NCBI GenBank assembly: GCA_000437915.1
Contig: FR901000.1
Location: forward strand, 1 to 31,770
Direction: 5' to 3'
DNA: 31,770 bases
From: Subdoligranulum sp. CAG:314
Lineage (GTDB): Bacteria; Bacillota; Clostridia; Christensenellales; CAG-314
The translations under genes and the position numbers were made by a program. Under the pieces are notes generated by a model, which saw nothing but the letters and a program-made list of their open reading frames with translations, searched no databases and was not told the origin of the DNA. Shown here in pieces: positions 7,688 through 16,117 of this stretch. The stretch's first letter is position 1. Every line of letters starts with the position of its first letter.

Positions 7688-9478
7688 TCAGTCGTTTTTA
7701 AGCTCCGCTTTGATTCTTCTCACGCCGCTGCTGCTGGACTGCTCCTTTATAATCGTGAAGCGTCCCAGTTCTCCCGTGTTGGAGGCATGAGGACCTCCGC
7801 AGATTTCCATGGAAAAATCGCCCATGGAGTAAACCTTGACAACCTCTCCGTATCTGTCGCCGAAAAGCCCGATTGCGCCCTTCTGCCGCGCCGCTTCGAC
7901 GCTCATTTCCTCGCACGTCACGGGGAGCTTTCTGTTTATCGCCTCGTTTACAAGCTCTTCCGTCCTTTTAATTTCTTCGGGAGTCATAGGTCTGCCGAAG
8001 GAAAAATCGAACCGCAGCCTTTCGGGCGTTATGTTGCTGCCCTTTTGCGCCACCTCGTCTCCAAGCACCTGCCTCAACGCCGCCTGCAAAAGATGTGTCG
8101 CCGTGTGCAGCCGCGTGGTGGCCTCTCCGCTGTCCGCAAGCCCGCCCTTGAATCTTTGACCGCTTGCGTCGTGCGACTTCTGCTGATGCTCGGCGAACTT
8201 CGCTTTAAAGCCCTCCGTGTCCACCTTAAGCCCGCGTTCCGCAGCCAGCTCTTCGGTTATTTCGATAGGAAAGCCGTAAGTGTCGTAAAGCCTGAACGCT
8301 GACGCGCCGTCTATGACATCTCCCGACAGCTTTTCGACAAGACGGTTGAACTCCCTCTCTCCTCCAATCAGCGTTTTGAGGAACTTTTCCTCCTCCTTGG
8401 CAAGCTCCTCCGTTATTTTTGAGGAGTTGCGCTTTATTTCCGGATATACGTCGCCGTACAACCCGACGTAAACCTCCGCTATCCTGATTATGTCTCCCTT
8501 TTGCATACCGAGAGCGTTGGCGAATCTTACCGCCCGGCGGATAAGCCTGCGCAGCACGTAGCCTTGGTCCACGTTGCTCGGCACGACGCCTATTTCGTCG
8601 CCCAAAAGAAACACCGCAGTCCGCACATGGTCGGCAATTATTCTCACTGCGCGCAAGACTTCGGGGCTGCCGTCGCTTTCTTTGCCCGAAAGACGTCTGA
8701 TTTCTGCGATTGCGGGCGCGAATACATCCGTTTCATACACGCTGTCAAAGCCGTTAAGGACGCAAACCGTGCGTTCGAGTCCCATGCCCGTATCGACGTT
8801 TTTTCTGCCCAGAGGTTCGTATACGCCGTCCGCCCTCTTGTTGTACTGCATGAAAACATTGTTCCATATTTCAAGATATTTTCCGCAGTCGCAGGCGGGA
8901 GAACAGTCGGCGCAGCATTTTTCCTTGCCCGTATCCCAGAAAATTTCAGTATCGGGGCCGCAAGGTCCCGTAGTACCCGCAATCCACCAATTGTTTTTCT
9001 TCGGCAGGAAAAAAATCTGCCCGTCCTTCAAACCGCATTCGCGCCATATCTTTGCCGACTCCTCGTCGCGCGGCGCGTCGGCGTCTCCCTCGAAAACGGA
9101 AACTGCAAGCCTGTTTGCGTCAAGCCCGAGATACTCGTCCGACGTTAAAAACTCAAAGCTCCACTTGATTGACTGCTCCTTGAAATAGTCTCCGAGAGAC
9201 CAGTTTCCCAGCATCTCGAAAAAAGTGCAGTGCGAAGCGTCTCCCACCTCGTCTATGTCGCCCGTCCTTACGCACTTCTGAACGTCGGCAAGCCGCGTAC
9301 CCGAAGGATGGCTCTGTCCCAAAAGATAAGGAATGAGCGGGTGCATACCGGCCGTGGTAAAAAGCACCGAAGGGTCGTTCTCCGGAATCAGGCTTGCGCT
9401 TTTTATAACGGCGTGTCCTCTGTTTTCAAAAAATTTAAGAAATTTTTTTCTTAAAAAGCGGGATGTAATTTTTTCCAT
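7688..9478 (-). CDS. alaS: Alanine--tRNA ligase, short form without C-terminal domain
   Basis: A 596-residue class II synthetase charging tRNA-Ala. The catalytic core is intact: FTTAGMHPLIPYL (40-52), ASHCTFFEMLGNWSLGDYFK (81-100), and the motif 3 region NVDTGMGLERT (227-237). A CC-x2-C-x3-C-x-C cluster (188-198) precedes GKYLEIWN. The editing domain keeps its zinc ligands in HTATH (H458, H462), C560 and H564. The protein stops about 32 residues after H564, at the end of the editing domain. The C-terminal oligomerisation/tRNA-elbow domain of ordinary ~870-residue enzymes is absent. Short AlaRS forms are known in some archaeal and candidate-phylum lineages. AGAGG precedes ATG 9478. No T-box leader is visible upstream. 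Confidence 0.93.
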   Translation of the reverse strand: MEKITSRFLRKKFLKFFENRGHAVIKSASLIPENDPSVLFTTAGMHPLIPYLLGQSHPSGTRLADVQKCVRTGDIDEVGDASHCTFFEMLGNWSLGDYFKEQSIKWSFEFLTSDEYLGLDANRLAVSVFEGDADAPRDEESAKIWRECGLKDGQIFFLPKKNNWWIAGTTGPCGPDTEIFWDTGKEKCCADCSPACDCGKYLEIWNNVFMQYNKRADGVYEPLGRKNVDTGMGLERTVCVLNGFDSVYETDVFAPAIAEIRRLSGKESDGSPEVLRAVRIIADHVRTAVFLLGDEIGVVPSNVDQGYVLRRLIRRAVRFANALGMQKGDIIRIAEVYVGLYGDVYPEIKRNSSKITEELAKEEEKFLKTLIGGEREFNRLVEKLSGDVIDGASAFRLYDTYGFPIEITEELAAERGLKVDTEGFKAKFAEHQQKSHDASGQRFKGGLADSGEATTRLHTATHLLQAALRQVLGDEVAQKGSNITPERLRFDFSFGRPMTPEEIKRTEELVNEAINRKLPVTCEEMSVEAARQKGAIGLFGDRYGEVVKVYSMGDFSMEICGGPHASNTGELGRFTIIKEQSSSSGVRRIKAELKND

Positions 9479-9510
9479 ACGAACCTCTTTGAAGCGTTTA
9501 AAATCAAAAT

Positions 9511-9535
9511 CAAAGACCGAAAAATTCGGTCTTTG
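9511..9535 (-). terminator. Terminator of the zinc-ribbon operon
   Basis: Perfect 11-bp stem (CAAAGACCGAA / TTCGGTCTTTG on either strand) with a 3-base loop, followed on the minus strand by T-rich GATTTTGATTTT. It lies between the three-ribbon gene and alaS. Confidence 0.8.
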
Positions 9536-9566
9536 AAGGCTTTTTCCTTTATGTTTTTTCAGACTC

Positions 9567-10598
9567 TTACTGCCTTTTTCTGCGGGCGCCGAAGCTGAAC
9601 AAATAAATCAAAAAGAAGAATGCGGGAGCAAACCAGAGCGTCCAGCCGCCGTCGAAATCGCTGTTTTCGCCGAACAGGCCTTTTTCAACCGTGTTGAAAA
9701 GTCCGATGTCGATTTTGCCGATTAACGCAATCAGCCCCACGACGACAACGCCCAGCACGAAAACGAAGAGACACCATTTGCTCGCTTTTTTGGAGCCTTT
9801 GCCCGTGCAGAGTTTGATTAGACCGAACAAAAACATTGCAACGCCCGAAATCGCAAACAGCGCCGCAAGTATGCCGAGCGTCCACTCTCCGACGGAAAAG
9901 CTTTTGAGAGAATTGAAATTGTCCGCAAAGCTCCACAACAGCTGTCCCGCCGTACTGAAATTTCCTCCGCCCACGGAATAATATCCGAGCATTTCGCCGC
10001 CAAGCAGATTTTGAGGCATGATTGCGGGATACCCGACGAAAGCGTACAGAAATGCGAGCGACAAAATCATGATGATTGCGCCCCAAGTCCTCACCCTTGC
10101 GGCGGACTTCTTTTCCGAGCCGACTGTCGAGGCTGCCGCCGCGGGCAGATATACCGTCTGCTGCGGCTGCGCGTAAACGGGCTGAGCGGGAGGAGCGTAA
10201 TAGGTCTGCTGCTGCGCCGCCTGCTGTTTTCTCAGTTCTTTTTTGTTGGGCTTGCGGTTTTCGGCGGAGCCGCCCGCGTTTTGCGGCAGCTGCGGTATGT
10301 TCTGCACCACGGGACGCATGGCCACGAACTCGAAACCGCACCTCTCGCAGATGTAAGCGTCGCCGTTTACCGTGTGATTGCACCTTGGGCAAATTTTGAC
10401 GGTGGAGCCGCGAAACAGCTTGTTGCCGCAATGCTTGCAGTACCTTGCAGAGCCGCTGTTGACCGTGTTGCAGTTGTTGCAGACAATGGGGTCCTCGGGC
10501 GTTTTCAGGTGCGCGCCGCACTGATAACAGTATTTTGCTATAAGCGGGTTGGCGGTGCCGCACTTTTCGCATACGTTGAAATTGTTGGAATTGTTCAT
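9567..10598 (-). CDS. Membrane protein with three N-terminal zinc ribbons
   Basis: A 343-residue protein. Three CxxC-x10-CxxC zinc ribbons fill the first 90 residues (C10/13/24/27, C40/43/54/57, C70/73/84/87). A Gln/Pro/Ala/Tyr-rich linker (~100-165) follows, then four predicted membrane helices (~172-192, 238-263, 275-297, 320-337) and a short basic tail. The ribbons are expected on the cytoplasmic face. Function unknown; such zinc-ribbon membrane proteins are common and poorly studied in Clostridia. The start ATG 10598 has GAGG upstream and is only one base beyond the stop of the seven-ribbon gene, so translation is probably coupled. Confidence 0.85.
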   Translation of the reverse strand: MNNSNNFNVCEKCGTANPLIAKYCYQCGAHLKTPEDPIVCNNCNTVNSGSARYCKHCGNKLFRGSTVKICPRCNHTVNGDAYICERCGFEFVAMRPVVQNIPQLPQNAGGSAENRKPNKKELRKQQAAQQQTYYAPPAQPVYAQPQQTVYLPAAAASTVGSEKKSAARVRTWGAIIMILSLAFLYAFVGYPAIMPQNLLGGEMLGYYSVGGGNFSTAGQLLWSFADNFNSLKSFSVGEWTLGILAALFAISGVAMFLFGLIKLCTGKGSKKASKWCLFVFVLGVVVVGLIALIGKIDIGLFNTVEKGLFGENSDFDGGWTLWFAPAFFFLIYLFSFGARRKRQ

Positions 10599-10599
10599 G

Positions 10600-11424
10600 T
10601 TAAATCCTCACATCGCCGTCAGTCGGCTTAGGTCTGCCGCAGCCGGTACAGAATTTGTCGTCTCTTTCGTTGAACTCTCCGCACTCGCATTTCCACCCCT
10701 TTGCCACCTCGTCGTGATTTTTGTTGCCCAAAGGATAACGGCAGGAGGTGCAGAACGCGGCGTCGGCGAGGTTTTCCGCGCCGCACACGAAGCAATAAAC
10801 CTTGGGAGTTTCCGTCACCAGCCTGAGTCCGCAGGAAAAGCAAAATTTCGAGTCGAAATTGTTTAACGCGCCGCAGTTGGGACAAATTTTGAGCTTTTCG
10901 GTAGTGGGCGCTTGGAGCACCGCCTGCTTTATTTTGGGATTTTTATCCTGAGCGTCGGCATAGTCCAACTGAAATTCGACCGTTTCGCCGTCTCTCAGGT
11001 CGAAAAAGCAATACTTGCAGAATTTGTCCTCCGGCTTGTTGGGCTTGCCGCAAAAACGGCATATTTTGCGCCTGACAACCCTGTGTCTGTTCATTGCGGT
11101 CACGTCGTGTCCGCAGCCCGCGCAAAAAACCGTATGAAGCGAAATTTCCGCGCCGCAATAGGGGCAAACCGCCGTTTCGTCGGGATTTTCGGAATCCCGC
11201 GAAACAGTTCCGCCGCTCTGAATGGAAGCGACTCCGCTCACGTTTGCGTCTCCCAAAGCCGCGCCACAGTTTACGCAATGGGTAAACTGCGGTTCGCAGA
11301 CGCTGCCGCATTCGGGACAAATTTTCTGTTTTACGTCGCTGACCTCGAAGCTCTCGCTGCCGCAGTTGATACAAAACCTGCTTTCCGACGCATTCGGCTC
11401 TCCGCAAACCTTACATATCTTCAT
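10600..11424 (-). CDS. Protein of seven tandem zinc ribbons
   Basis: A 274-residue soluble protein made almost entirely of zinc ribbons. Paired cysteines start at C4/C7, C36/C39, C87/C90, C122/C125, C181/C184, C211/C214 and C246/C248, each followed by a second pair 9-13 residues on. The last ribbon begins with CxC instead of CxxC and follows a tryptophan (GWKCECGEFN), a form often seen at the ends of membrane-scaffold proteins. No other domain is visible. It is paired with a three-ribbon membrane protein, suggesting the two work together. ATG 11424 is chosen with TTGGAAAG just upstream; a TTG 12 bases earlier is possible. Role unknown. Confidence 0.85.
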   Translation of the reverse strand: MKICKVCGEPNASESRFCINCGSESFEVSDVKQKICPECGSVCEPQFTHCVNCGAALGDANVSGVASIQSGGTVSRDSENPDETAVCPYCGAEISLHTVFCAGCGHDVTAMNRHRVVRRKICRFCGKPNKPEDKFCKYCFFDLRDGETVEFQLDYADAQDKNPKIKQAVLQAPTTEKLKICPNCGALNNFDSKFCFSCGLRLVTETPKVYCFVCGAENLADAAFCTSCRYPLGNKNHDEVAKGWKCECGEFNERDDKFCTGCGRPKPTDGDVRI

Positions 11425-11457
11425 TTTTCTTTCCAAAAGACAAACCGACTTTGAAAT

Positions 11458-11486
11458 ATGATACCATACACGCCCTGTCTTGTCAA
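11458..11486 (-). promoter_or_regulatory. Sigma-A promoter of the zinc-ribbon operon
   Basis: TTGACA (11486-11481), 17-base spacer, TATCAT (11463-11458) with a TG extended -10. The TGA inside TTGACA is the stop codon of glnS. An 11-base palindrome TCTTG-A-CAAGA is centred on the -35. Confidence 0.82.
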
Positions 11487-13117
11487 GATTTGGCGTTAAA
11501 ACTGTCTTTCAAGCCCACTATCTCGTTGAATACTGCCGTTTCACCCTCTTTTCCGTCCGCGGCAAAGTAGCCTATGCGCATGAACTGAAACCTGTCGGGA
11601 CGTTTCGCGTCCTTCAAAAGGCTCTCGCCGAAGCCGTTTATTTCCGTTCTGCTGTCGCGGTTGAGGCGCTCGGTAAAATCCGTTTCCCCGTTTTCGGGAG
11701 GGTTGAGCAGCGATTTGAACCGATAGGCCTTGACAGGCACGCAGTCTGCGGCGTTTACCCACTGTATAACGCCCTTGACCTTCATACCGCTTTCGTCGCT
11801 TCCGCTTTTGCTGTTGTCTACGACGGAGGCGAACACGGTTTTTACCGTGCCGTCGCTATTGTATTCCACTCTGTCGCAATGTATGATATACGCGCCTTTG
11901 AGCCTAACGTACCCGTCGGGTTTCAGCCTGTGATACTTGGGAGGAGGATTGCTTTCAAAGTCGCTGCCGTCTATGTACAGCTCGTTTGAAAAGCTTACCT
12001 TGCGCGTAGTTATCGTTTCCGCGTTTGGATTGTTTTCGACCTCGGCAAATTCCGTCCTTTTGCCGAAATTGGTGAGCACGACCTTGACAGGGTTGAAAAC
12101 CGCCATTACCCTGTCGGCGTTTTTGTTGAGAAAATCCCTCACGCAAGCGTCGAGATAACCGCTTTCCACCTCGCTGTTGGACTTCGCCACGCCAATCCGC
12201 TCGCAAAAGTCCCTGATTGCCTCGGGCGGATAACCGCGTCTGCGCATACCGCAAAGCGTAGGCATACGCGGGTCGTCCCATCCGTCCACTATTTTCTCGT
12301 CCACAAGTCGTTTGAGGAAGCGCTTGGACATAATGGTGTTGGTTATATTCAGCCGCGCGAACTCTATCTGTCTCGGTCTTTTTTCAAAGCCGCAGTTTTC
12401 CACCACCCAGTCGTAAAGCGGTCTGTGGTCCTCGAATTCAAGCGTGCAGACGGAGTGGGTTATGCCCTCCAAAGCGTCCTCGATGGGATGCGCAAAGTCG
12501 TACATCGGATATACGCACCACTTGTCGCCCGTGTTGTGGTGTCTTGCGTGCACGACGCGGTATATGACGGGGTCGCGCATATTGAGATTGCTTGACGCCA
12601 TGTCGATTTTTGCGCGGAGCACCTTTTCGCCGTCGGCAAATTCACCCGCCTTCATTCTCATGAACAAATCGAGGTTTTCTTCGACCGACCTGTTTCTGAA
12701 AGGACTGTTCCGCCCGGGCGACGTAAGAGTGCCTCTTGTTTCCCTGATTTGTTCGGCTGAAAGGTCGCATACGTAAGCCAAACCTTTCTTGATTAGCCCG
12801 ACGGCGCACTCGAACATCCTGTCGAAATAATCGCTTGCAAACAGCTTTTCGTCCCACTCGAAGCCCAGCCACCTTATGTCCTCTTCAATCGCGTTGACGT
12901 ACTCCTCGTCCTCCTTGACGGGATTGGTGTCGTCGTAACGCAGATTGCAGGTGCCGCCGTATTTTTGTTTAAGCCCGAAATTGACGCACAGGGCTTTGGC
13001 GTGTCCTATGTGCAGATAACCGTTGGGCTCGGGCGGAAACCGTGTTTTGACGCAGCTTATTTTTCCGCTTTCGAGGTCTTTGTTGATAATCTCTTCGATA
13101 AAATTTTTTGCTTCCAT
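11483..13117 (-). CDS. glnS: Glutamine--tRNA ligase
   Basis: A 544-residue class I synthetase charging tRNA-Gln. The signature PPEPNGYLHIGHAK (28-41) carries the HIGH motif, followed by NLRYDDTNP. The second ATP-binding loop appears as IMSKR in the middle of the protein, as in known GlnRS enzymes. The C-terminal half is the beta-barrel anticodon-binding region. Length and motifs fit GlnRS rather than bacterial GluRS. Many Clostridia use GatCAB instead, so a GlnRS suggests acquisition in this lineage; whether gatCAB is also present cannot be seen here. GGGGAAGGA precedes ATG 13117, and the dnaB stop is 14 bases upstream, so it is probably co-transcribed with dnaB. Confidence 0.95.
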   Translation of the reverse strand: MEAKNFIEEIINKDLESGKISCVKTRFPPEPNGYLHIGHAKALCVNFGLKQKYGGTCNLRYDDTNPVKEDEEYVNAIEEDIRWLGFEWDEKLFASDYFDRMFECAVGLIKKGLAYVCDLSAEQIRETRGTLTSPGRNSPFRNRSVEENLDLFMRMKAGEFADGEKVLRAKIDMASSNLNMRDPVIYRVVHARHHNTGDKWCVYPMYDFAHPIEDALEGITHSVCTLEFEDHRPLYDWVVENCGFEKRPRQIEFARLNITNTIMSKRFLKRLVDEKIVDGWDDPRMPTLCGMRRRGYPPEAIRDFCERIGVAKSNSEVESGYLDACVRDFLNKNADRVMAVFNPVKVVLTNFGKRTEFAEVENNPNAETITTRKVSFSNELYIDGSDFESNPPPKYHRLKPDGYVRLKGAYIIHCDRVEYNSDGTVKTVFASVVDNSKSGSDESGMKVKGVIQWVNAADCVPVKAYRFKSLLNPPENGETDFTERLNRDSRTEINGFGESLLKDAKRPDRFQFMRIGYFAADGKEGETAVFNEIVGLKDSFNAKS

Positions 13118-13131
13118 TTCCTTCCCCGCGA

Positions 13132-14649
13132 CTATTCGTTAAAATCCGTTTCGCTCAAACCGTCGGCTTCCTCCGGCGGCGCGTCGTCGAAGTCGGGCAG
13201 CGGCGCGTCCGCGGCAAGACGTTCCAAATCGCGTTGCTCCCGCCTCGCGTTTTCCTCCGACGTCTCCCGACCGTCCTCCGTTCTCACAAACGTGTCGGGG
13301 TCGGTGAATCTGACGTACTCGCCTATCCAATTGAGAGTCAGCTTGCCCGTCTCGCCGTTTCTGTGCTTTGCGATAATCAGCTCCACGGGCTGCACGGCTT
13401 CCCCCTCGGCTTCCTTGTTTTTGTTGATGAACAGCACCATATCCGCGTCCTGCTCGATAGCGCCCGATTCTCTCAGGTCGGACAGCTGAGGCTCCTTGTC
13501 GTCGCGCCGCTCCACGAGCCGCGACATCTGACTCAACGCCAATATAGGCACGTCGAGCTCTTTGGCTATGATTTTAAGCGTCCTCGTAATCTTGCTGATT
13601 TCCTGCTGAAACATCCTCGTAATCTTTCTGATTTCCTGCTGACGGTTTTCCGACCTGTCGCCGCCTTCCATAAGCTGTATGTAGTCGATAACGATAAAAT
13701 CAAGTCCCTCCCTGTTTTTGAGACGCCTGCACTTTGACAAAATCTGAGCCGGCGTAATTAGAGACGAGTCGTCGATAAAAATTTTCATCCGGCTTATTGC
13801 TTCGTTGGCTTTCCACAGCTCGGCAAAATCCCGACTCGTCAGTTTGCCGGTCTTTGCGCGCGTCATGCTTACGCTTGCCATGGAACACAGCAGTCTCTGC
13901 GCAAGCTGAACCTTGGGCATTTCCAACGAAAAAATAGCGCAGCTTTTTCTGTTTTTCGCCGCGCTTTCCACCATGTTGAGCGCAAGCGAGCTTTTTCCGC
14001 AGCCGGGACGCGCCGCAAGCACGATCAGGTCGCCGCCGTGCAATCCGTTGGTCTTGCTGTCAAAAAGCTTGAAGCCGGTGGGAATCCCCTTGAAAGCCCC
14101 CTGATTTTTGTACAGCTCGTCAAATATCGTCAACACCTCGCCCGTAGACTCTCCGACAGGCGTTAGGTCGCCGCTCTGCTTTTTGTCGCTTATGTCGTAT
14201 ACCGCCTTTTCGGCAAAGGCTACGCTTCTCTCCTCGTCGTCAGAATTTCTGCATTCCTCTATTATGCTTGTGCCCGCCCTTATCAACGCGCGCAGCACGG
14301 AATTGCGCTCCACGATTTTAAGATAGACTCGGTAGTTTGCAGAGCTTGGCACGACGGTGTTTAACGTGGTGAGATAATTTATGCCGCCTGCGGCAGCCAG
14401 CTGCCCGCTTCTGTCCAAAGCGTCCGCGACGGTAACGAAATCTATCGGTTTGCTCTCGTTCAAAACCTTCTGCATTGCCGACAGCAAAATTCTGTGCGAC
14501 GGAGCGTAAAAATCCTCCGCTTTGAGAGTGGGAACAAGCTCCTGAGCGAGATTGTCGTCCAAAAGTATACAGCCCAAAAGACACTGCTCCGCTTCAAGGT
14601 TCTGCGGAACCGCGTTTACATTGACGTCGCGTGCGGGTTTGTCTGCCAT
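13132..14649 (-). CDS. dnaB: Replicative DNA helicase DnaB
   Basis: A 505-residue hexameric helicase that unwinds the replication fork. The N-terminal DnaB domain spans ~15-120 (QNLEAEQCLLGCILLD). The RecA-like ATPase has Walker A in ARPGCGKSS (213-221), SLEMPKVQLAQR (241-252), Walker B in DFIVIDYIQLM (317-327) and LSQMSR (372-377). The C-terminal tail is acidic. No intein. The oddity is an 11-residue tandem duplication at 337-358 (QQEIRKITRMF then QQEISKITRTL) where known DnaB proteins have a single QQE-[IV]-x-x-I-[ST]-R-x-L-K segment. The insertion keeps the frame. AGGAG precedes ATG 14649. It has its own promoter and is followed by glnS. Confidence 0.95.
   Translation of the reverse strand: MADKPARDVNVNAVPQNLEAEQCLLGCILLDDNLAQELVPTLKAEDFYAPSHRILLSAMQKVLNESKPIDFVTVADALDRSGQLAAAGGINYLTTLNTVVPSSANYRVYLKIVERNSVLRALIRAGTSIIEECRNSDDEERSVAFAEKAVYDISDKKQSGDLTPVGESTGEVLTIFDELYKNQGAFKGIPTGFKLFDSKTNGLHGGDLIVLAARPGCGKSSLALNMVESAAKNRKSCAIFSLEMPKVQLAQRLLCSMASVSMTRAKTGKLTSRDFAELWKANEAISRMKIFIDDSSLITPAQILSKCRRLKNREGLDFIVIDYIQLMEGGDRSENRQQEIRKITRMFQQEISKITRTLKIIAKELDVPILALSQMSRLVERRDDKEPQLSDLRESGAIEQDADMVLFINKNKEAEGEAVQPVELIIAKHRNGETGKLTLNWIGEYVRFTDPDTFVRTEDGRETSEENARREQRDLERLAADAPLPDFDDAPPEEADGLSETDFNE
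13581..13646 (-). repeat. 33-bp tandem duplication inside dnaB
   Basis: Two consecutive 33-base units, 13581-13613 and 13614-13646. The first 29 bases of each unit match at 28 positions on the plus strand; the last four differ. In protein terms it repeats QQEI-x-KITR-x-x once. Confidence 0.9.
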
Positions 14650-14669
14650 AAAAACTCCTGTTGCGTCTT

Positions 14670-14698
14670 ATTTTACAGCAACCGCGCATTTTTTTCAA
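14670..14698 (-). promoter_or_regulatory. Sigma-A promoter of dnaB-glnS
   Basis: TTGAAA (14698-14693), 17-base spacer, TAAAAT (14675-14670), 20 bases before the dnaB ATG, within the 73-base gap after the VanW gene. Confidence 0.75.
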
Positions 14699-14722
14699 CT
14701 GTTTGCGCAGCCTTGTACGTTT

Positions 14723-16108
14723 TTAATCCGCCGTCGTACTTTGATTTTCCTCCTTTTGAGGCTGTGCGGGAGTGTCGCCGCCCGCGCCGCTCTCCTCTCC
14801 CTCCTGCGGACGGGCTTTTACGCCCTTGACCACCACTCTTTCGGTGGGGAGATAAGTGTTGGTTCTGATTTTTCTAGATTTGACAAGCTTTCCGCCCTGA
14901 TAATAATCCAGCCACCCCTCGGAGGTCAATCCGTCGGCGCCGTTGGACAAAACAAACGTATCGGTATCGAAAACAACCTTGTCGGAGTACCTGCCCTCCC
15001 TGTCCTCTATTGTGCGCGTCGAAAAAGGCTTGCGCGCAATTTCCACGCTGCGCCGCCTGATTTCGTACTCGTTTGGCAGGCCGTAAATTTCAACCGTCGC
15101 CTCGCTGTCCGTGCCGTAAGCCGCGATAAAAATTCTGCCGCCCGTTTCATTGGTGAACACAAGGTCGCTGACCGACGACACCATTGCGTCGAAGCTCGGA
15201 GCCACATAGGAGGACGCCAAAGAATGCTGATGCACCTTGTTTACGGTGACTCCCGACATAATCAGAGCGTTGAACAGCGTCGTCGAAGCCTGACATACGC
15301 CTCCGCCCACTCCCTGCACGTACTTGCCGTCCATAATGATTTTGGCTTCAAAAAAGCCGTTCTGTTTGGTGCGCGGACCTACCGCCTCATTGAAGGAAAC
15401 TCTTTCGCCGTTTTCCACTGTCATGCCCTGAAAGGCTTTCAACGCTCTTTTGACGTTGGATTTTCTCGCGGCGGTGCTGTTGCCGTACCGGGTAGAAAAC
15501 CTGCATTTCAACGTCGTCTGCCGTTTCAGCTGCTCCAACGACACCTCGGGAAGCACGGTCTTGCCTCGCGCCGTTATCGCACCGCCCTCCGAAACCGCCT
15601 TTGACAGCGATTCCGCAAAGGCTTTTTTGTCAAGCTCCGCGCCCGCAACCTCCTTTTTGTAAACAAACCGCGATTTGGTCTCGGGCGCAAAGCTAACCGA
15701 AGCGTCCTGCGCCCGCTTGTACAATGCGCTTTCCGCCTGCTTGACCAATTCTTTCAGCCCGGGCAGAAGATAACACCACGCTTCGACCTCGTCGAAGCCC
15801 ATATCGGCCGCCTGCTTTATCCAGCGCTTTTTCAGCCTGACGGAGCGGTATACAAGCCTGTCCTCTTTTTCCTCCTCCGAAAGAGCTTGGATATTCTCGG
15901 ACAGCGAGTAAGCCAAACGCTTGTCAAACACGACAATCTCGAAAGAAACGTCCCAAGGTCTTAAAACCCCGTCCGTTGCGGAAAACGCAGAAGACACTGT
16001 CTGCGCGGCGCACGCGCCGCCCTCCGTCTCTAACGTAAAAACTCCCGCCGCACAAAGCAGCGAGAGCGCAATCACAAACAACCCTGTTTTAAATCTTTTT
16101 AAACGCAT
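14723..16108 (-). CDS. VanW family exported protein
   Basis: A 461-residue protein with a basic N-terminus and hydrophobic segment (8-26), followed by a possible signal cleavage near residue 35, so predicted extracytoplasmic. The VanW domain spans ~203-343, with RFSTRYGNSTAARKSNVKRA, NGERVSFNEAVGPRT, YVQGVGGGVCQASTTLFNA and VHQHS. The region before it (~130-200) resembles the putative peptidoglycan-binding segment often joined to VanW. The end (after ~400) is basic then Glu/Gln-rich. VanW proteins are cell-envelope proteins of unsettled biochemistry; despite the name, no vancomycin resistance genes are nearby. ATG 16108 is chosen with AGAGG 5 bases upstream; GTG 16114 would sit directly on that site. 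It lies 9 bases after the PHP gene stop. Confidence 0.88.
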   Translation of the reverse strand: MRLKRFKTGLFVIALSLLCAAGVFTLETEGGACAAQTVSSAFSATDGVLRPWDVSFEIVVFDKRLAYSLSENIQALSEEEKEDRLVYRSVRLKKRWIKQAADMGFDEVEAWCYLLPGLKELVKQAESALYKRAQDASVSFAPETKSRFVYKKEVAGAELDKKAFAESLSKAVSEGGAITARGKTVLPEVSLEQLKRQTTLKCRFSTRYGNSTAARKSNVKRALKAFQGMTVENGERVSFNEAVGPRTKQNGFFEAKIIMDGKYVQGVGGGVCQASTTLFNALIMSGVTVNKVHQHSLASSYVAPSFDAMVSSVSDLVFTNETGGRIFIAAYGTDSEATVEIYGLPNEYEIRRRSVEIARKPFSTRTIEDREGRYSDKVVFDTDTFVLSNGADGLTSEGWLDYYQGGKLVKSRKIRTNTYLPTERVVVKGVKARPQEGEESGAGGDTPAQPQKEENQSTTAD

Positions 16109-16117
16109 ATCCACCTC

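Noticed and set aside
9479..9566. T-box riboswitch before alaS
   Set aside because: Only about 90 bases lie between the genes, filled by the upstream gene's terminator; no specifier stem or T-box sequence fits.
13132..14649. Intein in dnaB
   Set aside because: The insertion is an 11-residue duplication with no splicing motifs.
14552..15604. 350-codon open frame on the plus strand across dnaB and VanW genes
   Set aside because: Crosses the dnaB promoter and two firmly identified genes; no start signal.
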